NCBI GenBank assembly: GCA_001429255.1
Contig: LMJI01000001.1
Span: 769,882-833,881, forward strand
Length of the DNA stretch: 64,000 nt
Source: Cellulomonas sp. Root930
GTDB lineage: Bacteria; Actinomycetota; Actinomycetes; Actinomycetales; Cellulomonadaceae
Direction: 5' to 3'
In this document: positions 7,501 to 15,301 of the stretch, piece after piece
Layout of the letters: each line of letters opens with the position of its first letter
Numbering within the stretch: position 1 is the first letter of the stretch
Position numbers and translations under genes: made by a program
The notes under the pieces: model-generated
Database searches by the model: none
Told to the model about the DNA's origin: nothing
What the model saw: only the letters and a program-made list of their open reading frames with translations

Positions 7501-9290
7501 AGCTTGACGTCGGCGCCGAGGCGCTGGGCGATGCGGCCGACCACGAAGAGGCCGAGGCGCTGGTTGCCCAGGGAGTCGCTGGCGGAGGTCGAGATGATCT
7601 TCGCGTTCGCGGCCTCGAGCTCGGCGTCGCTCATGCCGAGGCCCTGGTCGAGGATGCGGACGACCACGAACTGGCCCGAGACACCGGTGGTGACCGTGAC
7701 GGGCGTCTCCGGCTCGGAGAAGATCGTCGCGTTCTCGAGGAGCTCGGCGAGCAGGTGGGCGGCGCCGAGGGCGTTGAAGCCGTGCATGTGCGGGTCGACC
7801 TGGAGGTCGAGCTCGACGCGGTCGTACTGCTCGATCTCCGACGAGGCGGTGCGGACGACGTCCGACAGCGGCATCGCGTCGCGCAGACGACGACCGGAGT
7901 CGATGCCGGCGAGCACGAGGAGGGACTCCGCGTTACGACGCATGCGGGTGGCGAGGTGGTCGAGGCGGAACAGGTTCGCCAGGGTGCTCGGGTCTTCCTC
8001 GGCACGCTCCAGCGAGTCGATGAACGACAGCTGGCGGTTGAGGAGCACCTGGTCACGGCGGGCCACGTTGACGAACATCTCCGCGATCGAGCCACGCAGA
8101 GCGGCCTGCTCCTGGGCGACCTGGACCGTGGTCGAGTTCACCGAGTTGAACGCGGCGGCCAGCTGGCCGACCTCGTCGCGGGAGGTCACGGGGATGGGCG
8201 CCAGGGTGATCTGCGGACCCTCACCGGGGATGGCCACCTGCTCGACCAGTCGCGGCAGCTGCTCGCGGACGTCGGCCGCCGCCTTGGTCAGGCGGCGCAG
8301 CGGGACGACGATCCCGCGGGAGACGAGGAGGGCGAACGACAGGGAGGCCAGGAGGGCCAGGATGACGATGCCGATGGTGATGAACGTCCGGCTCCGTGCG
8401 TCGTCGACCGCCTGGCCGGCGACGTCGCTGGCCGTGGTCAGGACGTCGTCGTTGAGCTGCGACAGGGTGCCCAGCTGGTCCTGGATCTCCTTGAGGTAGC
8501 CCGCCACGTCGATCTGGGCGAAGCCCTGCGGGTTGCCCTGCTCGAGGAGGGCACGCATGCGCGTGAAGTTGGAGGTCGGGTCCTTGGTCGGCAGCGCCAG
8601 CTCGTCGACGCCGAGGGCGGTGACGGCGTACTGGGCGCGCCCACGGGCCAGCTCGGTGGCGGAGACCTGGGTCGCGTACTGCCGGACGGAGGCGGGGGCC
8701 GCCGCGCGGGTGGTGAGCAGGGCGATGCCGTCGATCATCTCGACGACCAGGTTGTCGGCGGTGGTGCCGATCTCGCGGTAGGCCGTGACGTGCGCGGCCA
8801 GGTCGCGGTTCTCGAGGCTGTTGGAGACCTGCTCCATCAGCGACAGCTGGCCCTCGATGATCTGCGAGTAGTTGCGCTCGATCTGCGCACGCTGGGACTT
8901 GATGTCGACACCGGTACGGACGGCGGGAAGCATCGTGTTGTGCGCCAGCTGGACCTCGACGAACTGGTCGACGACCGGCTTCGGGAACTGGCTCAGGTCC
9001 AGGTCCGCCGTGATCGGCCGGACCGACGCGAGCGCCTCGTCGGTGGCGGCACGTGCCGCCGCGATCTGCTCGGCGGTGCCGCCGTTGAGCGAGAGGATCC
9101 GCTCGGCCTGCATGTTGGACGAGACCGGCGTGTACGCCTGCAGCACCGTGATGACGCTGTCGGCGGCCTGGGCGTAGCGCAGCTCGGAGAGTGCGTTCCA
9201 CGAGATGTACCCACCGGCTGCGAGCAGCACGATCATGGGGACGGCAAGGACAGCCATCACTTTGGCGCGGATGCCGAGCCGTCGCAGCAT
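4518..9290 (-). CDS. cvnA: Conservon sensor kinase-like protein CvnA with a long repeat-rich tail
   Basis: A 1590-residue membrane protein. The order is TM1 (about 10-30), an extracytoplasmic helical region of the nitrate/nitrite-sensing type (about 35-290), TM2 (about 298-322), HAMP (about 322-395), a helical region without an evident phospho-acceptor His, then HATPase_c (about 500-610). The ATPase domain has the N box AELLENATIF and the G boxes DQGLGMSD and LGLFVVG. The remaining 970 residues are Pro/Ala/Glu/Trp-rich and include fifteen WxAPAVAETPA-like repeats. CvnA proteins are expected to signal through CvnB-D. The ATG at 9290 follows AAGGGA; an upstream in-frame ATG lacks a binding site. 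A tail this long is unusual for the family. Confidence 0.92.
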   Translation of the reverse strand: MLRRLGIRAKVMAVLAVPMIVLLAAGGYISWNALSELRYAQAADSVITVLQAYTPVSSNMQAERILSLNGGTAEQIAAARAATDEALASVRPITADLDLSQFPKPVVDQFVEVQLAHNTMLPAVRTGVDIKSQRAQIERNYSQIIEGQLSLMEQVSNSLENRDLAAHVTAYREIGTTADNLVVEMIDGIALLTTRAAAPASVRQYATQVSATELARGRAQYAVTALGVDELALPTKDPTSNFTRMRALLEQGNPQGFAQIDVAGYLKEIQDQLGTLSQLNDDVLTTASDVAGQAVDDARSRTFITIGIVILALLASLSFALLVSRGIVVPLRRLTKAAADVREQLPRLVEQVAIPGEGPQITLAPIPVTSRDEVGQLAAAFNSVNSTTVQVAQEQAALRGSIAEMFVNVARRDQVLLNRQLSFIDSLERAEEDPSTLANLFRLDHLATRMRRNAESLLVLAGIDSGRRLRDAMPLSDVVRTASSEIEQYDRVELDLQVDPHMHGFNALGAAHLLAELLENATIFSEPETPVTVTTGVSGQFVVVRILDQGLGMSDAELEAANAKIISTSASDSLGNQRLGLFVVGRIAQRLGADVKLLKAAHGTGTETIVRFPATLFVMTETNLYGNGAPAQLAAPRNDPGLPQIEAPVVEAVDLAALTDGQTSLGLPHRRRRDDGSDEPVGPIPVTELAQSSGLPTRSKKTFDEDNLVLPEAPDGHIAPEISAAGSDWKPETLAPLKGGLPSRSRAATSAWAKPEEPTTTASAPAPAPAARAGLFSGFRGRTETPASTDTGENLVVPGLMSEDEERALPPAQSNAVRAPWMSSGAHAAPAEPIVVPQLADEDDSWEVQEAGNREARAAETAAADAAAAQAELTAAAPAAEEAPVWEPTPAWAPTEAPVASTPAWAAPAVAETPTWDEPAATETPAWEAPAVAETSAWDAPAAAETPTWDETAVAETPAWEAPAVAETPAWEAPAVAETPAWDAPAVAETPAWDAPAVAETPTWDEPAAAETPAWEAPAVAETHSVDAPAAETRTWDETTGAETSAWVAPSASDAQAWDQAIVDDEPAWQAPVVGEAAPVALAGRVPAPAAAPAEDVAAPDAPVAPVQSFTSYSGYAGWGAPAAPYQPFERTLDEARAWHTGAMPIVPEPVAAAAQPVAETAEAVEEPVAPADEQTPAADDAAWPAPVWEPPTWQAPEWAEQPTEAAPVAEVTPEPEPELAVVDGVAFRRVYLEPDPEPAYGTDTAAEAEPEPEVAPEPEPVAVQEAPLWAAPVQEAPAWPTTQAPQPHVDQPTQMFTPIEAAAAVTPEPSAYAPQAPAYEAPVTFAAPEPVAAPTWAPTASAPAAPAPEAPFSDLVQSPSDDAKGRRRWGLFGRKKGDEVAPELAAPVAQAPVAPEPASQVAPVRTSAWTSEAAAPQSPSGADSSQSWMASTTWSAPAPAAPLPKAPAPLEPAAAGQWSPPEWAARPGGNRAPSSTVPQPALPPSVAPRVGTLDDEVAAMLALRSDIQEQALSELSQLSAYRPAATGGNAERLTKRVPTAVPATTVSEDEGKPVQRDADQLRSRLSSFQSGTSRGRRAMEDPSGQNGVS
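6084..6578 (-). repeat. 33-bp tandem repeats in the CvnA tail (15 units)
   Basis: Fifteen tandem units span this tract: fourteen of 33 bp and one of 30 bp, translating as W-(D/E)-x-P-A-x-A-E-T-P-x. Units in the middle are nearly identical at DNA level, which points to recent expansion, while both edges are degenerate. The frame is preserved throughout. Confidence 0.9.
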
Positions 9291-9446
9291 GTCGTTCCCT
9301 TCCGTCTTCCGACAACCCGGTGTTGCCACCAGGTCGTGCCGGTCGTTCCGTCTGGGCCGTATGACCCAGGAGTGTCCCGATGGCCTTCATCGGCTGTTGG
9401 ACGCCAGACCATTAGCCCGCGGCAGAGTTTGCCATGGACCTCACCC

Positions 9447-9534
9447 GCGGGGATACGGCGACCGGCCACCCCTTTCGGGTGTCGTGTGCTAGCACTCCGG
9501 TTCCGCCGGCCTGCAGAGTGGCCTGCGGGGATAC
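9447..9534. repeat. Intergenic region cvnA/oxidoreductase with a repeated GCGGGGATAC
   Basis: The 253-bp divergent gap holds two copies of GCGGGGATAC (9447-9456 and 9525-9534) in the same orientation, 78 bp apart. The second merges into the -10 element of the oxidoreductase gene. No clear promoter for cvnA could be assigned. Confidence 0.4.
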
Positions 9535-9537
9535 CGT
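9532..9537 (+). promoter_or_regulatory. -10 element (TACCGT) of a leaderless promoter
   Basis: TACCGT ends six bases before the GTG of the quinone oxidoreductase gene, and no ribosome binding site lies between. Confidence 0.6.
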
Positions 9538-9543
9538 ACGGAC

Positions 9544-10524
9544 GTGCGTGCGGTCGTGATCACGAAGCCGGGCGAACCGGACGTCCTCGCTGTCGAGGAC
9601 GTGCCGGACCCCGTCCCGGGCGCCCGGGACCTTCTCGTGGAGGTCGCCGCGGCCGGTGTCAACAGGGCGGACCTGCTCCAGCGCGCGGGCCACTACCCCC
9701 CGCCGGACGGGGCGCCCGCGTGGCCGGGGCTCGAGGTCGCGGGGACCGTGGTCGGCCGCGGCGCGGACCTGGGGGCGGACGACCTGCAGGTGGGCGACCG
9801 CGTCGCGGCGCTGCTCCCCGGCGGCGGGTACGCCGAGCTGGCCGCCGTGCCGGCCGAGCTGGCGCTCCGCGTCCCGGAGGGACTGCCCCTCGTCGACGCC
9901 GCGGCACTGCCCGAGGCGCTCGCGACCGTGTGGTCGAACCTGCGGGCGGCGCGGCTCTCCCCGGGGGAGAACCTGCTGGTCCGCGGCGGTTCGGGCGGGG
10001 TCGGGTCGATCGCGGTCCAGCTGGCGCACGTCCTGGGCACCCGTGTGATCGCGACGGCCGGGGGGCCGCAGCGCACGGCCCGCGTCCGCGACCTCGGGGC
10101 GGACGTGGCCCTCGACCACCGCGAGCCGGACCTCGTCGCCCGGGTCCTGGACGCGACGGGCGGCCACGGCGTGGACGTGGTGCTCGACGTGCTGGGCGCC
10201 GGTGGCCTCGCGGACAACCTCGCGATGCTCGCCGACGACGGACGCCTGGTCGTGATCGGGATGCAGCAGGGGCGGCGCGCGGAGCTGGACCTGTCGGCGC
10301 TGCTGGCCAAGCGGGCCAGCATCCTCGGCACGATGCTGCGCTCGCGCCCGCTCGACCAGAAGGTCGCGATCATGGACGGCGTCCGCCGGCACGCATGGCC
10401 GTTCGTCGCCGACGGGTCCGTGCACCCGGTCGTGCACGCGCGGCTGCCGTTCGGCCGGGCGGCCGACGCCCACCGGATGCTGGAGTCCGGCGAGGCGTTC
10501 GGCAAGGTGCTGCTGGTCCCCTAG
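9544..10524 (+). CDS. NAD(P)H:quinone oxidoreductase, zinc-type dehydrogenase family
   Basis: A 326-residue medium-chain dehydrogenase of the quinone oxidoreductase (QOR/PIG3-like) branch. It has the N-terminal GroES-like fold with VTKPGEPDVLAVEDVPDP-type residues, AAAGVNRADLLQRAGHYP (about 37-54) and a Rossmann NADPH site LLVRGGSGGVGSIAVQLA (about 143-160). The structural and catalytic zinc ligands of alcohol dehydrogenases are absent, as expected for QORs, which reduce quinones with NADPH. It begins with GTG directly behind a TACCGT -10 element. Its TAG stop shares CTAG with the convergent isomerase gene. The substrate cannot be deduced. Confidence 0.9.
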   Translation: MRAVVITKPGEPDVLAVEDVPDPVPGARDLLVEVAAAGVNRADLLQRAGHYPPPDGAPAWPGLEVAGTVVGRGADLGADDLQVGDRVAALLPGGGYAELAAVPAELALRVPEGLPLVDAAALPEALATVWSNLRAARLSPGENLLVRGGSGGVGSIAVQLAHVLGTRVIATAGGPQRTARVRDLGADVALDHREPDLVARVLDATGGHGVDVVLDVLGAGGLADNLAMLADDGRLVVIGMQQGRRAELDLSALLAKRASILGTMLRSRPLDQKVAIMDGVRRHAWPFVADGSVHPVVHARLPFGRAADAHRMLESGEAFGKVLLVP

Positions 10525-11750
10525 TCGAGCAGGCCCGCCGCGAGGGCAGGCACGATCACCGGGGTGAGCGGGAGCCGCGGGACCAGCGTCGCCTGGACCG
10601 CGTGGTAGAGGTCGGCCTTGCCGGCCCAGACGGTCCGCGACACCTCGTTGTCGGTGCCGAGCTCGTGCCACCACGACCCGCCGACCCGGTCCAGGTGGTG
10701 CGCGCCGATGTACTCCCACCACTGCGTGTACGCGTCGTCGAACCGCTGCTCGCCGGTGGCGGCGTGCAGCGCCGCGGCGGCGGCCACCCCCTCGGCGGCC
10801 ACCCAGTGCATCCGCTCGCGCACGACGGGCGCGCCGGACCAGTCGACCGTGTAGACGAACCCGGGGGCGCCGTCGACGTCCCAGCCCTCGCGCACGGCCG
10901 CGTCGAAGAGCGCGATCGCGTCCTCGAGCATCCAGGCGGGGGCGACGTCGCCGCGGGCGGTGATCGCGGCGCGCGCGTGCAGGGTCAGTCGCGCCCACTC
11001 CAGCCAGTGGCCGATCGTCGCGCCGTAGGGGCGGAACGGGTGCGCCGGCGTGTCCACGTTGTACTCGAGGTCGGGCACCCAGTCGGCGTCGAAGTGCTCC
11101 GGGATCCGCCACTGGTTGCCGGCGGCCAACCCGTGCACGACGCGCTCGACGATCCGCAGCGCCCGGTCCAGCCAGACGCGCTGCCCGGTGACGTCGGCGG
11201 CCGCGAGGTAGGCCTCGACGGTGTGCATGTTGGCGTTGACGCCGCGGTAGCCGTCGAGCGTGCCGAACGCCCGGTCCCACTGCTCGACGACCATGCCGGC
11301 CTCGTCGTCCCAGAACCGCTGCTCGGAGACGGCGAGCGCCTCATCGAGCAGCGCGCGGGCGCCCGGACGGCCCGCGGCGGTGGCGCTGGAGGCCGCCAGG
11401 ACGACGAACGCGTGCGGGTACGCGGCCTTGTCGGTGTCCCGCGGGGTGCCGTCGCGCTCGACCTCGGCGAACCAGCCGCCGTGCTCGTCGTCGTGGAAGG
11501 CGCCGGTCAGCGCGGCGAGGCCGTGGTCGACGATCGCCGCCGACCCCGGGCGGCCCAGCAGGTGCCCGATCGCGTACACGTGGGTCATGCGGCACGCGAT
11601 CCAGAGCTCGAGCGGGCTGTCGACCGCGGCACCGGCCTCGTCCTGGCGGGCGAACCCGCCGGGGACCACCGAGGCCCGTCCGAAGTCGAGGAGCCGGTCG
11701 GTCTCGTCCTCGAGCCACCGGGCATGGGCAGGTGTGGTGAGCCAGGCCAT
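10521..11750 (-). CDS. YihS-type aldose-ketose isomerase (AGE superfamily)
   Basis: A 409-residue protein of the N-acylglucosamine 2-epimerase superfamily. The opening WLEDETDRLLDFGRASVVP, the ARMTH-like CRMTHVYAIG, the RGVNANMHTVEAYL segment (about 165-180) and PAHPFRPYGATIGHWLEW (about 235-255) follow E. coli YihS and bacterial D-mannose isomerases closely. Such enzymes interconvert mannose, fructose and glucose, or sulfoquinovose and its ketose. Conserved His residues in NANMH, EHF and IGHW fit the catalytic His set of the fold. ATG at 11750 was chosen because TAGGGT lies seven bases upstream (leaderless); an open frame continues upstream but runs through bpa on the other strand. No sulfoquinovose pathway gene is nearby, so mannose isomerisation is more likely. 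Confidence 0.85.
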   Translation of the reverse strand: MAWLTTPAHARWLEDETDRLLDFGRASVVPGGFARQDEAGAAVDSPLELWIACRMTHVYAIGHLLGRPGSAAIVDHGLAALTGAFHDDEHGGWFAEVERDGTPRDTDKAAYPHAFVVLAASSATAAGRPGARALLDEALAVSEQRFWDDEAGMVVEQWDRAFGTLDGYRGVNANMHTVEAYLAAADVTGQRVWLDRALRIVERVVHGLAAGNQWRIPEHFDADWVPDLEYNVDTPAHPFRPYGATIGHWLEWARLTLHARAAITARGDVAPAWMLEDAIALFDAAVREGWDVDGAPGFVYTVDWSGAPVVRERMHWVAAEGVAAAAALHAATGEQRFDDAYTQWWEYIGAHHLDRVGGSWWHELGTDNEVSRTVWAGKADLYHAVQATLVPRLPLTPVIVPALAAGLLD

Positions 11751-11757
11751 GGCGCAC

Positions 11758-11763
11758 ACCCTA
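11758..11763 (-). promoter_or_regulatory. -10 element (TAGGGT) of a leaderless promoter
   Basis: TAGGGT lies seven bases before the ATG of the YihS-type isomerase gene without an intervening ribosome binding site. Confidence 0.6.
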
Positions 11764-11823
11764 GCGAGCAGGAAGCGCCGCCCGATCGCTGCGCTCGGGA
11801 CCGGAGTCGGTGAGAATGCCCTG

Positions 11824-12363
11824 GTGACCGACAACGACCCGCAGGACGCCGCCCCGACCGACGAGAAGCCGCGCGTGGTGGTGATCGACCCCGAGAGCGA
11901 CACCGCCGACGACGAACCCGAGGACATCGTGTCGCTGGTCGGCCAGCCCGCGAAGGTCATGCGCATCGGCACGATGATCAAGCAGCTGCTCGACGAGGTG
12001 CGCAGTGCACCGCTCGACGACGCCGCCCGCGCCCGCCTCGCCGAGATCCACGAGCGGTCCCTGCACGAGCTGGAGGAGGGCCTCTCCCCCGAGCTCGTCG
12101 CGGAGCTGCACCGGATCACGCTGCCGTTCGTCGAGGACCAGGCGCCGTCCGACGCCGAGCTCCGGATCGCCCAGGCGCAGCTGGTGGGGTGGCTCGAGGG
12201 CCTCTTCCACGGGATCCAGACCGCGCTCGTGGCGCAGCAGGTGGCCGCGCAGAACCAGCTGACCGGCATGCGGCGCCAGCTGCCCTCCGGTCCGGTGCCC
12301 GGCCTGGATGCTCCAGCGACCGAGGCCACCGGCCGGAACCCCTCCACCGGGCAGTACCTCTAG
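11824..12363 (+). CDS. bpa: Bacterial proteasome activator Bpa
   Basis: A 179-residue Bpa/PafE-type protein (DUF2587). It has an acidic disordered N-terminus (about 1-40), then a helical bundle with VGQPAKVMRIGTMIKQLLDEV (in pieces, about 38-60) and a C-terminal tail ending GQYL. That ending is the motif by which Bpa docks into the 20S proteasome ring and opens the gate independently of ATP. The 20S genes are not in the window. The GTG has no ribosome binding site; GAGAAT six bases upstream is one mismatch from TANNNT, so it may be leaderless. Its TAG overlaps the convergent exporter stop in CTAG. Confidence 0.95.
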   Translation: MTDNDPQDAAPTDEKPRVVVIDPESDTADDEPEDIVSLVGQPAKVMRIGTMIKQLLDEVRSAPLDDAARARLAEIHERSLHELEEGLSPELVAELHRITLPFVEDQAPSDAELRIAQAQLVGWLEGLFHGIQTALVAQQVAAQNQLTGMRRQLPSGPVPGLDAPATEATGRNPSTGQYL

Positions 12364-13223
12364 GCCGGCGGCGGCGCCTCCTCCGTCGGCGGCTCCTCGC
12401 GGTCGAGCCCGGTGAGCACGATCGCGCCCGAGACCAGCAGCAGGCCGACCACCTCGAGCCCGTGCGGCACCTGCTGGAGCATCACGGCCCCGATCACCGC
12501 GGCCGTCGCCGGGAGCATCGCCAGCAGCACGGCGAACGTCGCGGCCCGGACGCGCCGCAGGACCAGCTGCTCGAGCGCGTAGGGGATCACCGACGAGCAC
12601 ACCGCGATCCCGACGACGAGCGCCGCCAGCTGCGGGTCGCGCAGCACGGGACCGGCGCCCCAGGCCAGGAACGGTGCGAGCACCACCGCACCCGCCGCCA
12701 TCGCCACCGACAGGCCGGTGATTCCGCCCGTCGCCGCCCGGGCGACCCGCCGCCCGAGCAGGATGTACGCGGCCCAGCAGGCGGCTGCGACGGAGATCGC
12801 GACGAGCCCGATCACCGCATCCGGCCCGGTGTCCAGGCTGACCCCGGCGAGCAGGACGACGCCGATCGCGGCGATCGCGATGCCCACCCGGTCCCGCCAG
12901 CCGCGGCCCGTGAAGGCGGCGACCGCCACCGGCCCGAGGAACTCGATCGACACCGCGGTGCCCAGGGGCAGGTGGTCGATGGCGATGTAGAACGCCACGT
13001 TCATGACGCCCAGGACGACGCCGAACACCACCGCGGTGCGCAGGTCCTGCCGGGTGAACCGGGACCGCCACGGGCGTCGCCAGAGGACCAGCACGACGGC
13101 GGCGACCGCGATGCGCAGCCACGCCACCGTGGCCGCTGCGACGGTGCCGAAGATGCCGACGGCGAGCGCGGCGCCGAGGTACTGCGTCAGCCCCGAGAGG
13201 ATGAAGAGCAGGGGCGCGGGCAC
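12360..13223 (-). CDS. EamA-family transporter (RhtA-like)
   Basis: A 287-residue integral membrane protein with about ten predicted helices and two EamA repeats. It opens with LLFILSGLTQYLGAALAVGIF and has the internal repeat boundary near residue 135. It resembles RhtA-type exporters of threonine and homoserine, but related proteins export other amino acids or metabolites, so the substrate is open. The C-terminus is charged (REEPPTEEA). GTG follows a TAGATT -10 element by six bases. The stop shares CTAG with bpa. Confidence 0.85.
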   Translation of the reverse strand: MPAPLLFILSGLTQYLGAALAVGIFGTVAAATVAWLRIAVAAVVLVLWRRPWRSRFTRQDLRTAVVFGVVLGVMNVAFYIAIDHLPLGTAVSIEFLGPVAVAAFTGRGWRDRVGIAIAAIGVVLLAGVSLDTGPDAVIGLVAISVAAACWAAYILLGRRVARAATGGITGLSVAMAAGAVVLAPFLAWGAGPVLRDPQLAALVVGIAVCSSVIPYALEQLVLRRVRAATFAVLLAMLPATAAVIGAVMLQQVPHGLEVVGLLLVSGAIVLTGLDREEPPTEEAPPPA

Positions 13224-13229
13224 CGCCTC

Positions 13230-13235
13230 AATCTA
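13230..13235 (-). promoter_or_regulatory. -10 element (TAGATT) of a leaderless promoter
   Basis: TAGATT lies six bases before the GTG of the EamA transporter gene. Confidence 0.6.
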
Positions 13236-13252
13236 GGCGGTGCCCGACGCCC

Positions 13253-14206
13253 TCAGCCCTTGACCGACCCCGCGAGCAACCCGCGCACGAAGTACCGCTG
13301 CAGCGACAGGAACACGACCAGCGGCACGACGAGGGCGATGAACGCGCCCGCCGACAGCAGCTGCCACTGCGACCCGCGCGTACCGCTCAGCTCCGCGAGA
13401 CGCACGGTCAGGGGCGCCACGTCGGTGGTCCCGCCGGCGAACGTCAGCGCGACCAGCAGGTCGTTCCACACCCACAGGAACTGGAAGATCGCGAACGACG
13501 CGATCGCGGGCGTGAGCAGCGGCATGAGCACCTGGAAGAAGATCTTCACGTGCCCGGCGCCGTCCATCCGCGCGGCCTCGACCAGCGACGGCGGGATGTC
13601 CTTCATGAAGTTGTGCAGGATGTAGATGGCCAGCGGCAGCGCGAAGATCGAGTGCGACAGCCAGATCACCCAGAACGACCCGGCGATCCCCCAGTCCACG
13701 TACTGCGAGAGCAGCGGGATGAGCGTGACCTGGATGGGCACCACCTGGAGCGCGAACACCGCGACGAACAGGATGTTGCGGCCCTTGAAGTCGATCCACG
13801 CGAACGCGTAGGCCGCCAGCAGCGCGAGCGCGATGGGGATGATCACGGCCGGCAGGGTGATGACGATCGAGTTCACGAAGTAGGTGGCCAGGCTGGTCGA
13901 CGACCCGAACAGGGCTTCCTGGTAGTTCTCCAGGGTGAGCTCGAAGTTCCACGGCAGGGTCCACCAGCCGGATGTCCGGATCTCCGACCGCGGCCGGAAG
14001 GACGTGATCAGCAGGCCGAACGTGGGCACGGTCCACACGATCGCGATGAGGATCGCGACGAGTGACGTCCACGGCGAGCTCAGCTTGCCCTTGACGGCGG
14101 CCGCGCGGGAATCCGCGCGGGACATCCGCGTGGGCTTGCGGGTGGTGTCGACCTCCTCCGGGTCGACGAGCGTGGCGGGGGGCAGCGGGGCGGACGCGGC
14201 GGTCAT
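13253..14206 (-). CDS. Sugar ABC importer permease, AglG/MalG type
   Basis: A 317-residue permease with six membrane helices and the EAA loop EAARMDGAGHVKIFFQVLMP (about 205-224) that docks with the ATPase. An N-terminal charged stretch precedes the first helix (about 45-65). It is third in the importer operon and its ATG overlaps the stop of the upstream permease (ATGA) behind GGAGGAG. It should take up an alpha-glucoside such as maltose or trehalose, by relation to AglEFG. No ATPase is encoded here, so it probably relies on a shared MsiK-like ATPase elsewhere, which is usual in actinobacteria. Confidence 0.92.
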   Translation of the reverse strand: MTAASAPLPPATLVDPEEVDTTRKPTRMSRADSRAAAVKGKLSSPWTSLVAILIAIVWTVPTFGLLITSFRPRSEIRTSGWWTLPWNFELTLENYQEALFGSSTSLATYFVNSIVITLPAVIIPIALALLAAYAFAWIDFKGRNILFVAVFALQVVPIQVTLIPLLSQYVDWGIAGSFWVIWLSHSIFALPLAIYILHNFMKDIPPSLVEAARMDGAGHVKIFFQVLMPLLTPAIASFAIFQFLWVWNDLLVALTFAGGTTDVAPLTVRLAELSGTRGSQWQLLSAGAFIALVVPLVVFLSLQRYFVRGLLAGSVKG

Positions 14207-15192
14207 CGGATCTCCTCCGAGAGGCGGAGCTGCCGGACGTTGTAGACGATGATCGGGATCACCAGGACGAAGAGGATGACCGCGAGCGCGGCACCCAGTC
14301 CGGCCTGCTGCGCGCGGAAGCTCTGCGTGTAGAACTCGTAGGCCACGACGGACGTGTTGAAGTTGCCGCCGGTCATGGTCCGGACGATGTCGAAGACCTT
14401 GAGCGTGCCCATGGCGATCGTCGTGATCACGACGACGAGCGCGGGACGGATGCTCGGCACGGTGATGAACCGGAACATCCCGATCCCGTGCAGCCCGTCG
14501 AGCCGGGCCGCCTCGGTGATGTCGTCGGGGATCGCCTTGATGGCCGCGGACAGCACCGTCATCGCGAAGCCGGCCTGGATCCAGATCATCACCGCGATGA
14601 GGAAGAACGTGTTCCACGGTTGGTTGAGCAGGAACTGGTACGGCTCCAGCCCCAGCCACACCAGGATCTGGTTGGCCAGGCCGATCTGCTGGATGTTGCC
14701 CTGGTTCGGCTTGTACTCGTAGACGAACTTCCAGATGATGCTGGCGCCCACGAGCGAGATCGACATGGGCAGGAAGATCAGGGTCTTGGCCAGCGACTCG
14801 TAGCGCGTCCGGTCGACCAGCACCGCGTAGATCAGCCCGATCGCCGTCGCGAGGATCGGCACCAGGATCACCCAGAGCATCGTGTTGCGGAGCACGGTCT
14901 GGAACTGGTCCTGCGTGAAAGCGGTGACGTAGTTGTCGAGGCCGACGAAGTTCTTGCTCTTCGCGTCGTACAGCGACAGCTTGATCGTGTTCAGCCCGGG
15001 GTACACCAGGCCGAAGACCACGAAGATCAGCGTGGGCCCGAGGAACCCTGCGACGACCACCCAGGTCGGGACCTTCTTCAGCTTGTCGATCCCGAAGAGG
15101 ATCGCCCCCATGATGCCGACGAACAACAGGATCGCGATGATCATCAACGCGAACTTGTGTCCCACGGAGTCGGCTTCGATGAACCAGTCCAT
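14203..15192 (-). CDS. Sugar ABC importer permease, AglF/MalF type
   Basis: A 329-residue permease with about seven to eight membrane helices, including an extra N-terminal one (about 14-34) before the MalF-like core. The EAA loop is EAARLDGLHGIGMFRFITVP (about 228-247). IFLPMSISLVGASIIWKFVYEY and the VLKVFDIV-like segment match alpha-glucoside permeases. It lies 109 bp after the binding-protein gene, with a hairpin between them, and overlaps the next permease by ATGA. Confidence 0.92.
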   Translation of the reverse strand: MDWFIEADSVGHKFALMIIAILLFVGIMGAILFGIDKLKKVPTWVVVAGFLGPTLIFVVFGLVYPGLNTIKLSLYDAKSKNFVGLDNYVTAFTQDQFQTVLRNTMLWVILVPILATAIGLIYAVLVDRTRYESLAKTLIFLPMSISLVGASIIWKFVYEYKPNQGNIQQIGLANQILVWLGLEPYQFLLNQPWNTFFLIAVMIWIQAGFAMTVLSAAIKAIPDDITEAARLDGLHGIGMFRFITVPSIRPALVVVITTIAMGTLKVFDIVRTMTGGNFNTSVVAYEFYTQSFRAQQAGLGAALAVILFVLVIPIIVYNVRQLRLSEEIR

Positions 15193-15223
15193 TCCTCACC
15201 CTTTCCCTCGTCGTCGAGGTGGC

Positions 15224-15250
15224 GCGTTCCGGACGATACGCCCGGAACGC
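15224..15250 (-). terminator. Hairpin between binding-protein and permease genes
   Basis: GCGTTCCGG (15224-15232) and its complement (15242-15250) form a perfect 9-bp stem with a 9-nt loop inside the 109-bp gap. In many sugar importer operons such a hairpin protects the binding-protein message or partly ends transcription, giving more binding protein than permease. Confidence 0.5.
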
Positions 15251-15301
15251 CGGGATGGGGGCCGCCGAGCCGACGACCCCCACCCCGCCTGCGTCAGCCG
15301 G

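Noticed and set aside
9486-9495. GTGCTAGCACTC in the cvnA divergent region as a CIRCE element (HrcA site)
   Set aside because: Only a short palindrome is present; the N9-spaced GAGTGCTAA partner arm of CIRCE is missing and no chaperone gene follows.
5424-11813. A plus-strand open frame of more than 2100 codons opposite cvnA
   Set aside because: It is the antisense shadow of a GC-rich repetitive gene. Its residues are mostly Arg, Gly and Leu, it has no domain, and it runs across several real genes on both strands.
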